A stretch of 64,000 nt of DNA from CAZNOG01 sp964574635. Lineage in GTDB: Bacteria > Bacteroidota > Bacteroidia > Flavobacteriales_D > Cryomorphaceae. Positions 25,623 through 33,171 of this stretch are shown here, piece by piece. Where the stretch lies: NCBI GenBank assembly GCA_964574635.1, contig CAZNOG010000002.1, positions 62,001 through 126,000 of the forward strand, given 5' to 3'. A program made the translations under genes and the position numbers. The first letter of the stretch is position 1, and every line of letters begins with the position of its first letter. Under the pieces are notes generated by a model. The model had not been told where the DNA came from. It made no database searches and saw only the letters and a program-made list of their open reading frames with translations.

Positions 25623-27938
25623 ATGACGCCGATTTCCATTCGATTTCTTCTGGTAGCATGGACCGCCGCATGCAATCTCGCGGTGATGCACGCGTATTCC
25701 CAAGAATCGGAAGTCACCGGACTCGTGCACGGCGATGGCGAACCCCTGCCCTACGCCACCGTGTATTTCAAGGACACCCAAATCGGAACCCACACCGACA
25801 TCGACGGAAAATTCCGATTGGTCGGCACGGTGGAAAAGCAGCCCATTTTGGTGGTTTCCGCGGTGGGCTACCGCCGCGTCGAAATTCCGTTGGACTTTTC
25901 CGTGGAAAGCACCACCCACGTCGACGTCGAGTTGGAAAAAGTCGCCTCTCACTTGAGCGAGTTCGTTGTCACCGGCACCATGCGGGAAGTATCCAAAGCC
26001 GACAGTCCGGTGCCCGTGGAAGTGTACTCCGCCAAGTACTTCAAGTCCAATCCCACCCCATCCGTTTTCGAGGCGGTGCAGCAAATTAACGGTGTGCGCC
26101 CCCAAATCAATTGCAGCATCTGCAACACCGGCGACATTCACATCAACGGATTGGAAGGTCCTTACACCATGGTGCTGATCGACGGCATGGCCATCGTGAG
26201 CGGACTTTCGACGGTGTACTCGATGTCCGGAATTCCACGGTCTTTGATCGAGCGCGTGGAAGTGGTCAAAGGTCCTGCGGCGGCACTGTACGGCAGCGAA
26301 GCCATCGGCGGCATCATCAACGTCATCACCGTGGATCCCGAGAAAGCCCCCGTCATTTCGGCCGACGTTTTCGGTACGACTTGGGGCGAGATCAACGCCG
26401 ATGTCGCCGGCGGTTTCCGCGTAGGTGAAAAGTCACGTACGTATCTGGGTGTAAATCATTTCAATTATTCTTTCCCCAAAGACGTGAACGGCGACGGGTT
26501 TACGGACGTCGCATTGCAGAACCGTATTTCCGTGTTCAACAAGTGGCAATTCCGCCGAGAGGGGGAAAGACAATTATCGGTCGCGGTGCGATTCGTTTCC
26601 GAAGATCGAAAAGGAGGGGAAATGGAGGGAGTGAAACCGCGCGCCGATACGGAAAGGTACTACGTGGAGGACATCCACACACGGCGGTGGGAAATCTTCG
26701 GAGCGTACGATCTGCCCACGAGGGAAGATTTGGTTTTTCGCTTCAGCGCCAACGGTCACGACCAAAACAGCCTTTACGGTGATCGGACTTTCCTGGCGGA
26801 TCAATTCGTCGCCTTCGGGCAAATGACTTGGACCAAGACGTTGGGGAAACACAACTTGCTGGTGGGCACCACAATGCGATACACCTTCTACGACGACGAC
26901 ACACCGGCCACCGCCCGGTTCGAGACCGGATCTGCGACCAACGAAGTCTCGCACACCTACTTGCCCGGAATATTCCTACAAGACGAATTCGTCATCGACG
27001 GGCGGAACACCCTCCTCGCCGGTGTGAGGTACGATTACAACACCGTGCACGGCGACATATTCACCCCGAGGATCAATTTCCGGCACCGCTCCGTGGATGG
27101 CACGGCGGTGTTCAGACTTGGTGCGGGAAGCGGCTACCGAGTGGTGCACGTATTTACAGAAGATCACGCGGCTTTGACGGGAGCCCGGGAACTGATCTTC
27201 ACCGAAGCCTTGGAGCCCGAAACCTCGTGGAATGCGAACGCCAATTTCGTCAAGCGCTTTCACCTCGAATCGGGGGCGAACATCGGACTCGACGCATCCA
27301 TTTTCCACACGCGTTTCGGCAACAAAATCGTACCCGATTACGAGAGCGACCCGACCAAGATCATCTATGGGAATTTGGATGGATACGGCGTTTCCCAAGG
27401 TTTGTCACTGAGCGTGGACGGCCGGTGGCCGAACGGACTGCACGTGAACGCCGGTGCGACGTGGATGGACGTATTCAACGTCGAAGACGGAGTGAAAAGG
27501 CGGGAAGTCTTCGCCGAAAAGTTCAGCGCCGTGTGGAACGTGGGATACTCCTTCGACCGCATAGGTTTGAGCGTGGATTATACCGGCAATGTATACAGTC
27601 CCATGCGGTTGCCCTTGGCCGGCGAGTTGGACCCAAGGCCCGGGACCTCGCCGTGGTGGAGCATTCAAAACGTTCAATTGACCAAGCGGCTCAAAGGAGG
27701 GTGGGAAGTTTACGCCGGGGTGAAAAACCTCTTGGACTTCACGCCGGGAAAAGGGTTGCCGTTTTTGATCGCCCGTGCGCACGACCCATTCGACCGATCG
27801 GTGGAATACGGGTCGGAAGGGCAGGTCGTACGGACCCCCGAAAACCCCTACGCACTCACCTTCGACCCCGAATACATCTACGCACCGAACCAAGGCATCC
27901 GGGGATTTTTAGGCGTTCGCTTCACGTTGGAGCAGTGA
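25623..27938 (+). CDS. TonB-dependent outer-membrane receptor with carboxypeptidase-like N-terminal domain
   Basis: The 771-residue receptor has a signal peptide (1-26), a CarboxypepD_reg-like beta-sandwich (about 30-110, VTGLVHGDGEPLPYATV), a plug domain (about 120-235, with NGLEGPYTMVLIDG and YGSEAIGGIINVIT) and a 22-strand-type barrel ending in the aromatic-poor GFLGVRFTLEQ. The plug contains a Cys-x-x-Cys pair in INCSICNTGDIHI. Such receptors import metal chelates, cobalamin or oligomers using TonB energy. No SusD partner follows, so a siderophore or metal-complex ligand is more likely than a polysaccharide; the ligand is unknown. Confidence 0.93.
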   Translation: MTPISIRFLLVAWTAACNLAVMHAYSQESEVTGLVHGDGEPLPYATVYFKDTQIGTHTDIDGKFRLVGTVEKQPILVVSAVGYRRVEIPLDFSVESTTHVDVELEKVASHLSEFVVTGTMREVSKADSPVPVEVYSAKYFKSNPTPSVFEAVQQINGVRPQINCSICNTGDIHINGLEGPYTMVLIDGMAIVSGLSTVYSMSGIPRSLIERVEVVKGPAAALYGSEAIGGIINVITVDPEKAPVISADVFGTTWGEINADVAGGFRVGEKSRTYLGVNHFNYSFPKDVNGDGFTDVALQNRISVFNKWQFRREGERQLSVAVRFVSEDRKGGEMEGVKPRADTERYYVEDIHTRRWEIFGAYDLPTREDLVFRFSANGHDQNSLYGDRTFLADQFVAFGQMTWTKTLGKHNLLVGTTMRYTFYDDDTPATARFETGSATNEVSHTYLPGIFLQDEFVIDGRNTLLAGVRYDYNTVHGDIFTPRINFRHRSVDGTAVFRLGAGSGYRVVHVFTEDHAALTGARELIFTEALEPETSWNANANFVKRFHLESGANIGLDASIFHTRFGNKIVPDYESDPTKIIYGNLDGYGVSQGLSLSVDGRWPNGLHVNAGATWMDVFNVEDGVKRREVFAEKFSAVWNVGYSFDRIGLSVDYTGNVYSPMRLPLAGELDPRPGTSPWWSIQNVQLTKRLKGGWEVYAGVKNLLDFTPGKGLPFLIARAHDPFDRSVEYGSEGQVVRTPENPYALTFDPEYIYAPNQGIRGFLGVRFTLEQ

Positions 27939-28002
27939 AACCCGGTGATCGAAATTCGAAGGGAAAATTCAAAAAGACAGGCGGTAATCTCGATTCGGGA
28001 CG

Positions 28003-28033
28003 ACCCACCCACAAAATCCCAAAACCCACCACA
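28003..28033 (-). repeat. Interspersed TTTTTGTGGGTG repeat, copy 6
   Basis: Minus-strand GTGGTGGGTTTTGGG then ATTTTGTGGGTGGGTCGTC. It lies between the convergent receptor and EEP genes, 45 bp after the EEP stop and in the EEP orientation. One core substitution (ATTTTG). Confidence 0.7.
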
Positions 28034-28077
28034 CCTTTACGAATGCCCGCGAAAGGAAAAACAGCAGAATCGAAGGG

Positions 28078-29193
28078 TCAATTGCGGAAATACACCTTGC
28101 AACCGATGGCGCGGTGGTCGCTCACCTTTTCGGGGTACGTGGTGTAATCGAAGGAACCGAAGGCCGGATCGTAGAAGATATAGTCGATGCGAAAGGAGGG
28201 GAAAATTCCCACGTAGGTGCTGCCGATGCCCCATCCGTCGACACGGAAGGCGTCGATAAGTCCTTGAGACACTTTGGTATAGCTGTAGGAAACCGGAGAA
28301 TCGTTCAAGTCGCCGCACAAAATGACCGGATAGGGCGAGGAAGCGATATGCTGATGTATTTCACGGGTTTGACCTGCGCGTTTTTTGTAAGCCCTCACCA
28401 TTCTCTTGACGATGTTCCGACCGCCGTCCATCCAGACCTCTCCCCTGCCCTTTTGTTTTTGCAAGTCTTCCATGAGTCGGTAATCGGCGTCGCTGAAGCG
28501 GATGGAAGCGACGTGGGCGTTGTACACGCGCACGGTGTCGTCGCCGATTTTCATGTCAGTGTAGATGCAGAGGTTTCCCCTTTCACCGCCGAAGTGAATG
28601 CGCCCTTTGGACACGATGGGATACTTGCTGAAGGTGGCGATGCCGAAGTGCTGGTCGCCTTCGATATCGGTGGTGTACTCGATGTGGGCCGAAGGAGTGC
28701 CGAGGGAGTCGCGGAGGAGGTCTTTGGTATTGAACACGCCTTCTTTGCCGTGGTGGAAATACTCCTGAAAACAGTAGATGTCGCCGTTCATCCCTTTCAG
28801 GTTGGCGATCATCTCGTCCCGGTCGCTTATGTTGTGCCGCCAATTGTACCACCCGAAGAGTTTGACGTTTTGAGAGATGACCTGCACGTACTCATCCGGC
28901 TCCGTGTCGGTCATGGGCGGCAAGATTTGAATGTACCGGCTCATGTGGTTGATTCCGATGAGTATGGCCACGGCGGAAATCAGTGCGAAGCGCTTTTTGA
29001 AGATGAGCCAGAAAACGATGAAGAAGAAATTGACCAGCAAGGAGAACCCGTAGCCGATACCGAAGAGCTGCAGGAAGGGCGCCGCTTGGGGATCGACCAC
29101 CGTGGCGAGGTAGGCGAGCAACAGGGGGATTACGGCCACGACATTCAGCATCAGCGCCCCATACTTCGTCACCCATCGAATGAGCCGATACAC
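28078..29193 (-). CDS. Membrane-anchored endonuclease/exonuclease/phosphatase (EEP) family protein
   Basis: Three hydrophobic helices (about 12-32, 41-65 and 70-88) precede an EEP catalytic domain: ISQNVKLFGWYN, CFQEYFHHG, VRVYNAHVASI, VILCGDLNDSPVSYSYT and the C-terminal SDHRAIGCKV. These carry the metal-binding Asn, Glu, Asp and His residues. The family includes DNases, phosphoinositide and sphingomyelin phosphodiesterases, so the substrate is open. The GTG start at 29193 shares its first base with the stop of the upstream rhomboid gene (TAGTG). It is last in the mutL operon. Confidence 0.9.
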   Translation of the reverse strand: MYRLIRWVTKYGALMLNVVAVIPLLLAYLATVVDPQAAPFLQLFGIGYGFSLLVNFFFIVFWLIFKKRFALISAVAILIGINHMSRYIQILPPMTDTEPDEYVQVISQNVKLFGWYNWRHNISDRDEMIANLKGMNGDIYCFQEYFHHGKEGVFNTKDLLRDSLGTPSAHIEYTTDIEGDQHFGIATFSKYPIVSKGRIHFGGERGNLCIYTDMKIGDDTVRVYNAHVASIRFSDADYRLMEDLQKQKGRGEVWMDGGRNIVKRMVRAYKKRAGQTREIHQHIASSPYPVILCGDLNDSPVSYSYTKVSQGLIDAFRVDGWGIGSTYVGIFPSFRIDYIFYDPAFGSFDYTTYPEKVSDHRAIGCKVYFRN

Positions 29194-30104
29194 TACCTTT
29201 TGCTTTCGTTGAACAAGTACTCCTTTTCCGCTTTCGTCAGGCTGTCGTAGCCGCTTTTGCTGATCTTGTCGAGGATGGCGTCGATTTTATCCCGGTGTTC
29301 GGCCTCGGTGGTTTTTTGTTTTGGGGCGGCCTTTTTCCGGCTCGATCCCGACCGCTTCCGGGAATACCCTTTTTCCACCCTCATTTTCGGTTTCTTGGGC
29401 GAATAGAAGATCGCACCCACAAAATTCACCACCGCGAAAAATCCCTTGGACCAATCGTTTCCCTTGGCCAGTGAAGTGGCGAAGAGGTAACCGAAGAGCG
29501 CCCCGCCCAAATGCGCCATGCGTCCGCCGGTATTTCCGCTGTCGAGCAAAAGGATGTCGAGGGCGACGAACACGATGGCGATGTACTTCAACTTGACGGT
29601 ACCGATGAGGATGAGCCTCACCTCGAGGTTGGGTCGCAGCGTGGCCAAAGCGATGAATACGGCCATGATGGACGCCGAAGCTCCGTAGATGATGCTTTGG
29701 GTGTTGGTGAGTGCGGGGAAGAAATTGTACGACACGAAGTACAGGGCGAATCCGGCCAAACCGCCGAGGAAATACAACGCGATGAAGCGCTTGGAGTTGT
29801 ACAGATCGGCGAAGTACCTCCCGGCGAAATACAACAGCAGCATGTTGAACAGGATGTGGAACAAGCCCTCGTGGACGAACATGTAGGTGAGGACGGTCCA
29901 CGGACGGCGCAGCATGTAATCGGGATTGCTGCTGCCCGCGATCCACTGCAGCACTTCTCCCTTCATGCCCGGCACGTTGAACAGGAATCCACCCACGGAG
30001 ATGACGTGGATCAACACGAAAACCGCTACATTGATGTAGATGAAGCGCAACGTGATGTCCGCTTTCGCAAACTGGTATTTCAGCTCCCGCATCAATCCGG
30101 CCAT
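29193..30104 (-). CDS. Rhomboid intramembrane serine protease with C-terminal basic tail
   Basis: The 303-residue protein has six or more transmembrane helices with the rhomboid catalytic Ser in YGASASIM and His in GGRMAHLGGALFGY, plus a HxxxN-type motif FHILFNMLLLYF. A soluble C-terminal tail from about residue 235 is Lys/Arg-rich and ends in a helical DKIDAILDKISKSGYDSLTKAEKEYL-type domain (split motif) often found on Bacteroidota rhomboids. It cleaves transmembrane substrates in the inner membrane; substrates unknown. One base separates it from the upstream rhomboid gene. Confidence 0.94.
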   Translation of the reverse strand: MAGLMRELKYQFAKADITLRFIYINVAVFVLIHVISVGGFLFNVPGMKGEVLQWIAGSSNPDYMLRRPWTVLTYMFVHEGLFHILFNMLLLYFAGRYFADLYNSKRFIALYFLGGLAGFALYFVSYNFFPALTNTQSIIYGASASIMAVFIALATLRPNLEVRLILIGTVKLKYIAIVFVALDILLLDSGNTGGRMAHLGGALFGYLFATSLAKGNDWSKGFFAVVNFVGAIFYSPKKPKMRVEKGYSRKRSGSSRKKAAPKQKTTEAEHRDKIDAILDKISKSGYDSLTKAEKEYLFNESKR

Positions 30105-30105
30105 G

Positions 30106-30864
30106 TCAAAATTCCCTGTACCTGTTGGTGGGTCGGGTAGTCCAAATCTTGATCAGGATGTACCCGAAAATCATCCCGCCAAGGTGCGCAAAATGAGCGA
30201 CATTGTCGCCCGGTCGGTTGGCAATGCCCGACAAAAGTTCTATCAAACCGTAGCCGATCACGAAATACTTCGCCTTGATCGGCACGGGGAAGAAAAGCAA
30301 AATGAGGCGGGTATTGGGAAACATCATGCCGAAGGCGAGAAGGATTCCGAACACCGCACCCGAAGCGCCGATAACCGGCACGTTATACAGCAAGTTCAAC
30401 TGCGCCAGCTTGGGATCGGAATAGTTGCGGCCGGAGGCGAACAGCTCCGCCCCTTGCGTACGCACCAGCTCCAAGGCTTCCGGACCCAGTTCGGCGGCGA
30501 TCTGATTGATTTGGTACCCCACCACGCCGTAGTGCATGGCAAACGCACCCAACCCCGTAACGAGGTAGTAGATCAGAAATCGCTTGGGGCCCCACACGCG
30601 TTCGATGGACGTTCCGAACATCCACAGGGCGAACATATTGAAGAAAATGTGCGCGAACCCGCCGTGCATGAACATGTGGGTGATCAGCTGGTGGGGTTCG
30701 AAATTGGGCGACCCCCAATAGAACGCACCGAAAGTGCGCACCAGATCGATGCCCTGACCGGCCAAGACGATGGTGGCCAGAAAGAAAATACCGTTGATGA
30801 TCAAAAGATTCTTGACGATCACCGGCATTCCCGCCATAAAACCGCCTGTTCCGATTCCATTCAT
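30106..30864 (-). CDS. Rhomboid intramembrane serine protease
   Basis: The 252-residue membrane protein has the rhomboid helix-2 motif HIFFNMFALWMFG, the nucleophile in VIGASGAVFG and the base in FAHLGGMIFGY. Compared with its neighbour it lacks the basic C-terminal tail, and has a longer loop between helices (about 125-155). Its start overlaps the mutL stop as ATGA. The tandem pair suggests either different substrates or a heteromeric function. Confidence 0.94.
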   Translation of the reverse strand: MNGIGTGGFMAGMPVIVKNLLIINGIFFLATIVLAGQGIDLVRTFGAFYWGSPNFEPHQLITHMFMHGGFAHIFFNMFALWMFGTSIERVWGPKRFLIYYLVTGLGAFAMHYGVVGYQINQIAAELGPEALELVRTQGAELFASGRNYSDPKLAQLNLLYNVPVIGASGAVFGILLAFGMMFPNTRLILLFFPVPIKAKYFVIGYGLIELLSGIANRPGDNVAHFAHLGGMIFGYILIKIWTTRPTNRYREF

Positions 30865-32699
30865 AAATTCATGAACTTTTTATCTATGTCCTCGATGTCA
30901 AATGTAAGTATCACCGGCTTGCCGGAAGGCGACAAGGCCGGCTGTTCACATGCAAACAAGCGGTCGATCAAATGGATCATTTCGGCTTTTTCCATGGGCT
31001 GTCCGTCTTTGATGCTCATTCCCGAGGCCAAGCTCCGCGCCAGGTTCCTGCGGTGATCGGACCTCAGGTCGTCGGCCGAATTTTTGTACCGATCCAACAT
31101 ACCGTCGATCAAGTCTTCCACGGGCAAGTCCACGGCCTCGGCAGGTACACCGTGCACCACGATGGTTCCGGTACCGAACCCGTCTATGGTAAAACCCAAG
31201 CGCCTCAAGTCTTCACTCAGGTCCTTGATCAACTCGGCGTCGCTTGCGCTGAGTTCGATCGTTTTGGGAAACAATTCCTGTTGGCTCCACCCTGCTTGGT
31301 TGTCGAGCGATTTCAGAGCTTCTTCGAAAAGCACGCGCTCGTGCGCACGGCGGCGGTGAACGATGATGAAACCCGAGCGGATTCTCGACCATATGTATTT
31401 TCCGTGCAAGTCGAGCACCATTTGCTTCCCCTCGCGTGACGGCACGTGTGGGGGTGATTCCACCGGCACTCGGTCGAACATTCCCTGGGATTCGTCCTTT
31501 TTCTTTTCGGTAATGTGATACAGGTCTTGCCAATTCCCACCGAAATTCCCCGATTTGGCAAAGGCCGTTTTTCGGGACCCGCCGCTCTTTTCCTTGTCGA
31601 AAGGATTGAAGTTGATCTCCTTATGCGAAGGCGGCTCGATTTTCGCATCCCGGGGCATGGGTGAGATATTCATGAAGGCCTCCGGCTCAAAATCGAGACT
31701 GGGGGAAATGTTGTACTTGCCCAAGCTGTTGCGCACCGCCGAGCGGATGATGGCGTATATAAACCGTTCTTCCGAAAATTTCACTTCGGTTTTCGTCGGG
31801 TGAATATTGACGTCGAGGGTTTTGGGGTCTACGCGGAGGTAGATGAAATAACTCGGATGCGCGTCGTGGGAGATCAAGTCTTCGTACGCGCTTTTGACGG
31901 CGTGGTGGAGGTAGTTGTTTTTGATGAAGCGGTCGTTGACGAAGAAGTACTGTTCTCCCCGCGTTTTGCGGGCGAATTCGGGCTTCCCGATAAATCCTTC
32001 CACGGAAACGATGTCCGTTTGCTCTTTCACCGGCACCAACCTCTCGTTGTATTTCGCGCCGAATACGTTCACCACGCGTTGTCTCAAGGTGGTCGCCCTC
32101 AAGTTGAAGAGTTCGTTGTCGTTGTGGTGGAGGGTGAAGTTCACGTCGGGATGCACCAGTGCGATCCTTTCGAACTCTTCCACCACGTGGCGCATTTCCA
32201 CCGCATCGGATTTGAGGAAATTGCGTCGCGCCGGCGTGTTGAAGTAAATGTTTTTTACGGCGATGGACGTGCCGGGCGCCGTGGCGATGGGTTCTTGCCC
32301 CTTCACTTCGCTTCCTTCCACGACCACTTTCGTACCCAGTTCGACATCGTGCAACCGCGTTTTCATTTCCACGTGCGCGATGGCGGCGATGGACGCAAGG
32401 GCTTCACCTCGAAAACCTTTGGTACGGATGTTCCAGAGTTCTTCCGCGCTGGAAATTTTCGACGTGGCGTGCCTTTCGAAGCTGAGGCGAGCGTCGGTAT
32501 CGCTCATGCCGCAGCCGTTGTCGACGACTTGAATGAGGGTTTTGCCCGAATCCTTGATGATCAGCGCAACCGTATCGGCGCCGGCGTCGATGGCGTTTTC
32601 CATCAGTTCCTTAACCGCCGAGGCAGGGCGTTGAACGACTTCTCCCGCCGCAATGCGGTTGGCGACGGAATCGGGAAGGAGATGAATGATATCCGACAT
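30861..32699 (-). CDS. mutL: DNA mismatch repair protein MutL
   Basis: MutL couples MutS mismatch recognition to strand removal. The 612-residue protein has the GHKL ATPase motifs IAAGEVVQRPASAVKELMENAIDAG (split), VDNGCGM and TKGFRGEALASI, and a C-terminal dimerisation domain. The endonuclease motif DQHA-x2-E-x4-E found in most MutL proteins of organisms without MutH is altered: the region reads HRRRAHERVLFE (31335-31358), so the metal-binding Asp and first His are replaced. Start and stop overlap both neighbours. Possible loss of nicking activity is an inference. Confidence 0.96.
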   Translation of the reverse strand: MSDIIHLLPDSVANRIAAGEVVQRPASAVKELMENAIDAGADTVALIIKDSGKTLIQVVDNGCGMSDTDARLSFERHATSKISSAEELWNIRTKGFRGEALASIAAIAHVEMKTRLHDVELGTKVVVEGSEVKGQEPIATAPGTSIAVKNIYFNTPARRNFLKSDAVEMRHVVEEFERIALVHPDVNFTLHHNDNELFNLRATTLRQRVVNVFGAKYNERLVPVKEQTDIVSVEGFIGKPEFARKTRGEQYFFVNDRFIKNNYLHHAVKSAYEDLISHDAHPSYFIYLRVDPKTLDVNIHPTKTEVKFSEERFIYAIIRSAVRNSLGKYNISPSLDFEPEAFMNISPMPRDAKIEPPSHKEINFNPFDKEKSGGSRKTAFAKSGNFGGNWQDLYHITEKKKDESQGMFDRVPVESPPHVPSREGKQMVLDLHGKYIWSRIRSGFIIVHRRRAHERVLFEEALKSLDNQAGWSQQELFPKTIELSASDAELIKDLSEDLRRLGFTIDGFGTGTIVVHGVPAEAVDLPVEDLIDGMLDRYKNSADDLRSDHRRNLARSLASGMSIKDGQPMEKAEMIHLIDRLFACEQPALSPSGKPVILTFDIEDIDKKFMNL

Positions 32700-32995
32700 T
32701 AATTCGAAAATCCCATTTTAGAGTAAATGGCATAAAGAAGCACCACGAGAATCCCCAAAATTAACAAAAGCCGGATTCCCGAATTCCTTTTCACTCGCCG
32801 GGATTCTTTTCTCGCCCACGATTCCGTAATGCGCTCGCGCAGGGCACCCCTGCTCGAATCGCTCAAGTTGCCGGTGCTTTTCAACTCCGCTTCAATCTGC
32901 CTCCGCCTCTCTTCCAGGCGTTCTTTTTGCGGATCGTACACGCGGGGGTTGTACGAAAACCTGCGGTACCGATTGTGTTCGGTCAATTTAAACAT
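32699..32995 (-). CDS. Small membrane protein upstream of mutL
   Basis: The 98-residue product has a basic N-terminal segment (FKLTEHNRYRRFSYNPRVYDPQ), a charged coiled region and one transmembrane helix near the C terminus (RLLLILGILVVLLYAIY). Similar small KF-x-YxPR proteins sit beside mutL in other Flavobacteriia and are sometimes misnamed riboflavin synthase beta subunit; this is from memory. The start MFKL at 32995 fits those relatives; an alternative ATG lies at 33019. Its stop overlaps the mutL start (TAATG), making it the first gene of the operon. Confidence 0.8.
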   Translation of the reverse strand: MFKLTEHNRYRRFSYNPRVYDPQKERLEERRRQIEAELKSTGNLSDSSRGALRERITESWARKESRRVKRNSGIRLLLILGILVVLLYAIYSKMGFSN

Positions 32996-33171
32996 CGATG
33001 GCAATCTCGGTGCCTTCATGAAATACCTCCTTTACACGTTTTCTTCACCGTAATTTGGTGGCCCAAATTTCGTTTAAAGCTGAGGATCGGCAAGAATTTG
33101 TGGATAATTATTCCCCTTCGAACCTCTATATGGATTAATGTAACGATATTTTCGCGAATAATTAGCGCGTC

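Noticed and set aside
33099..33107. Perfect DnaA-box match TTATCCACA on the minus strand near an AT-rich stretch
   Set aside because: One exact 9-mer is expected about every second 64-kb window by chance on two strands. There is no cluster of boxes and no dnaA, dnaN or gidA nearby, so an origin is not supported.
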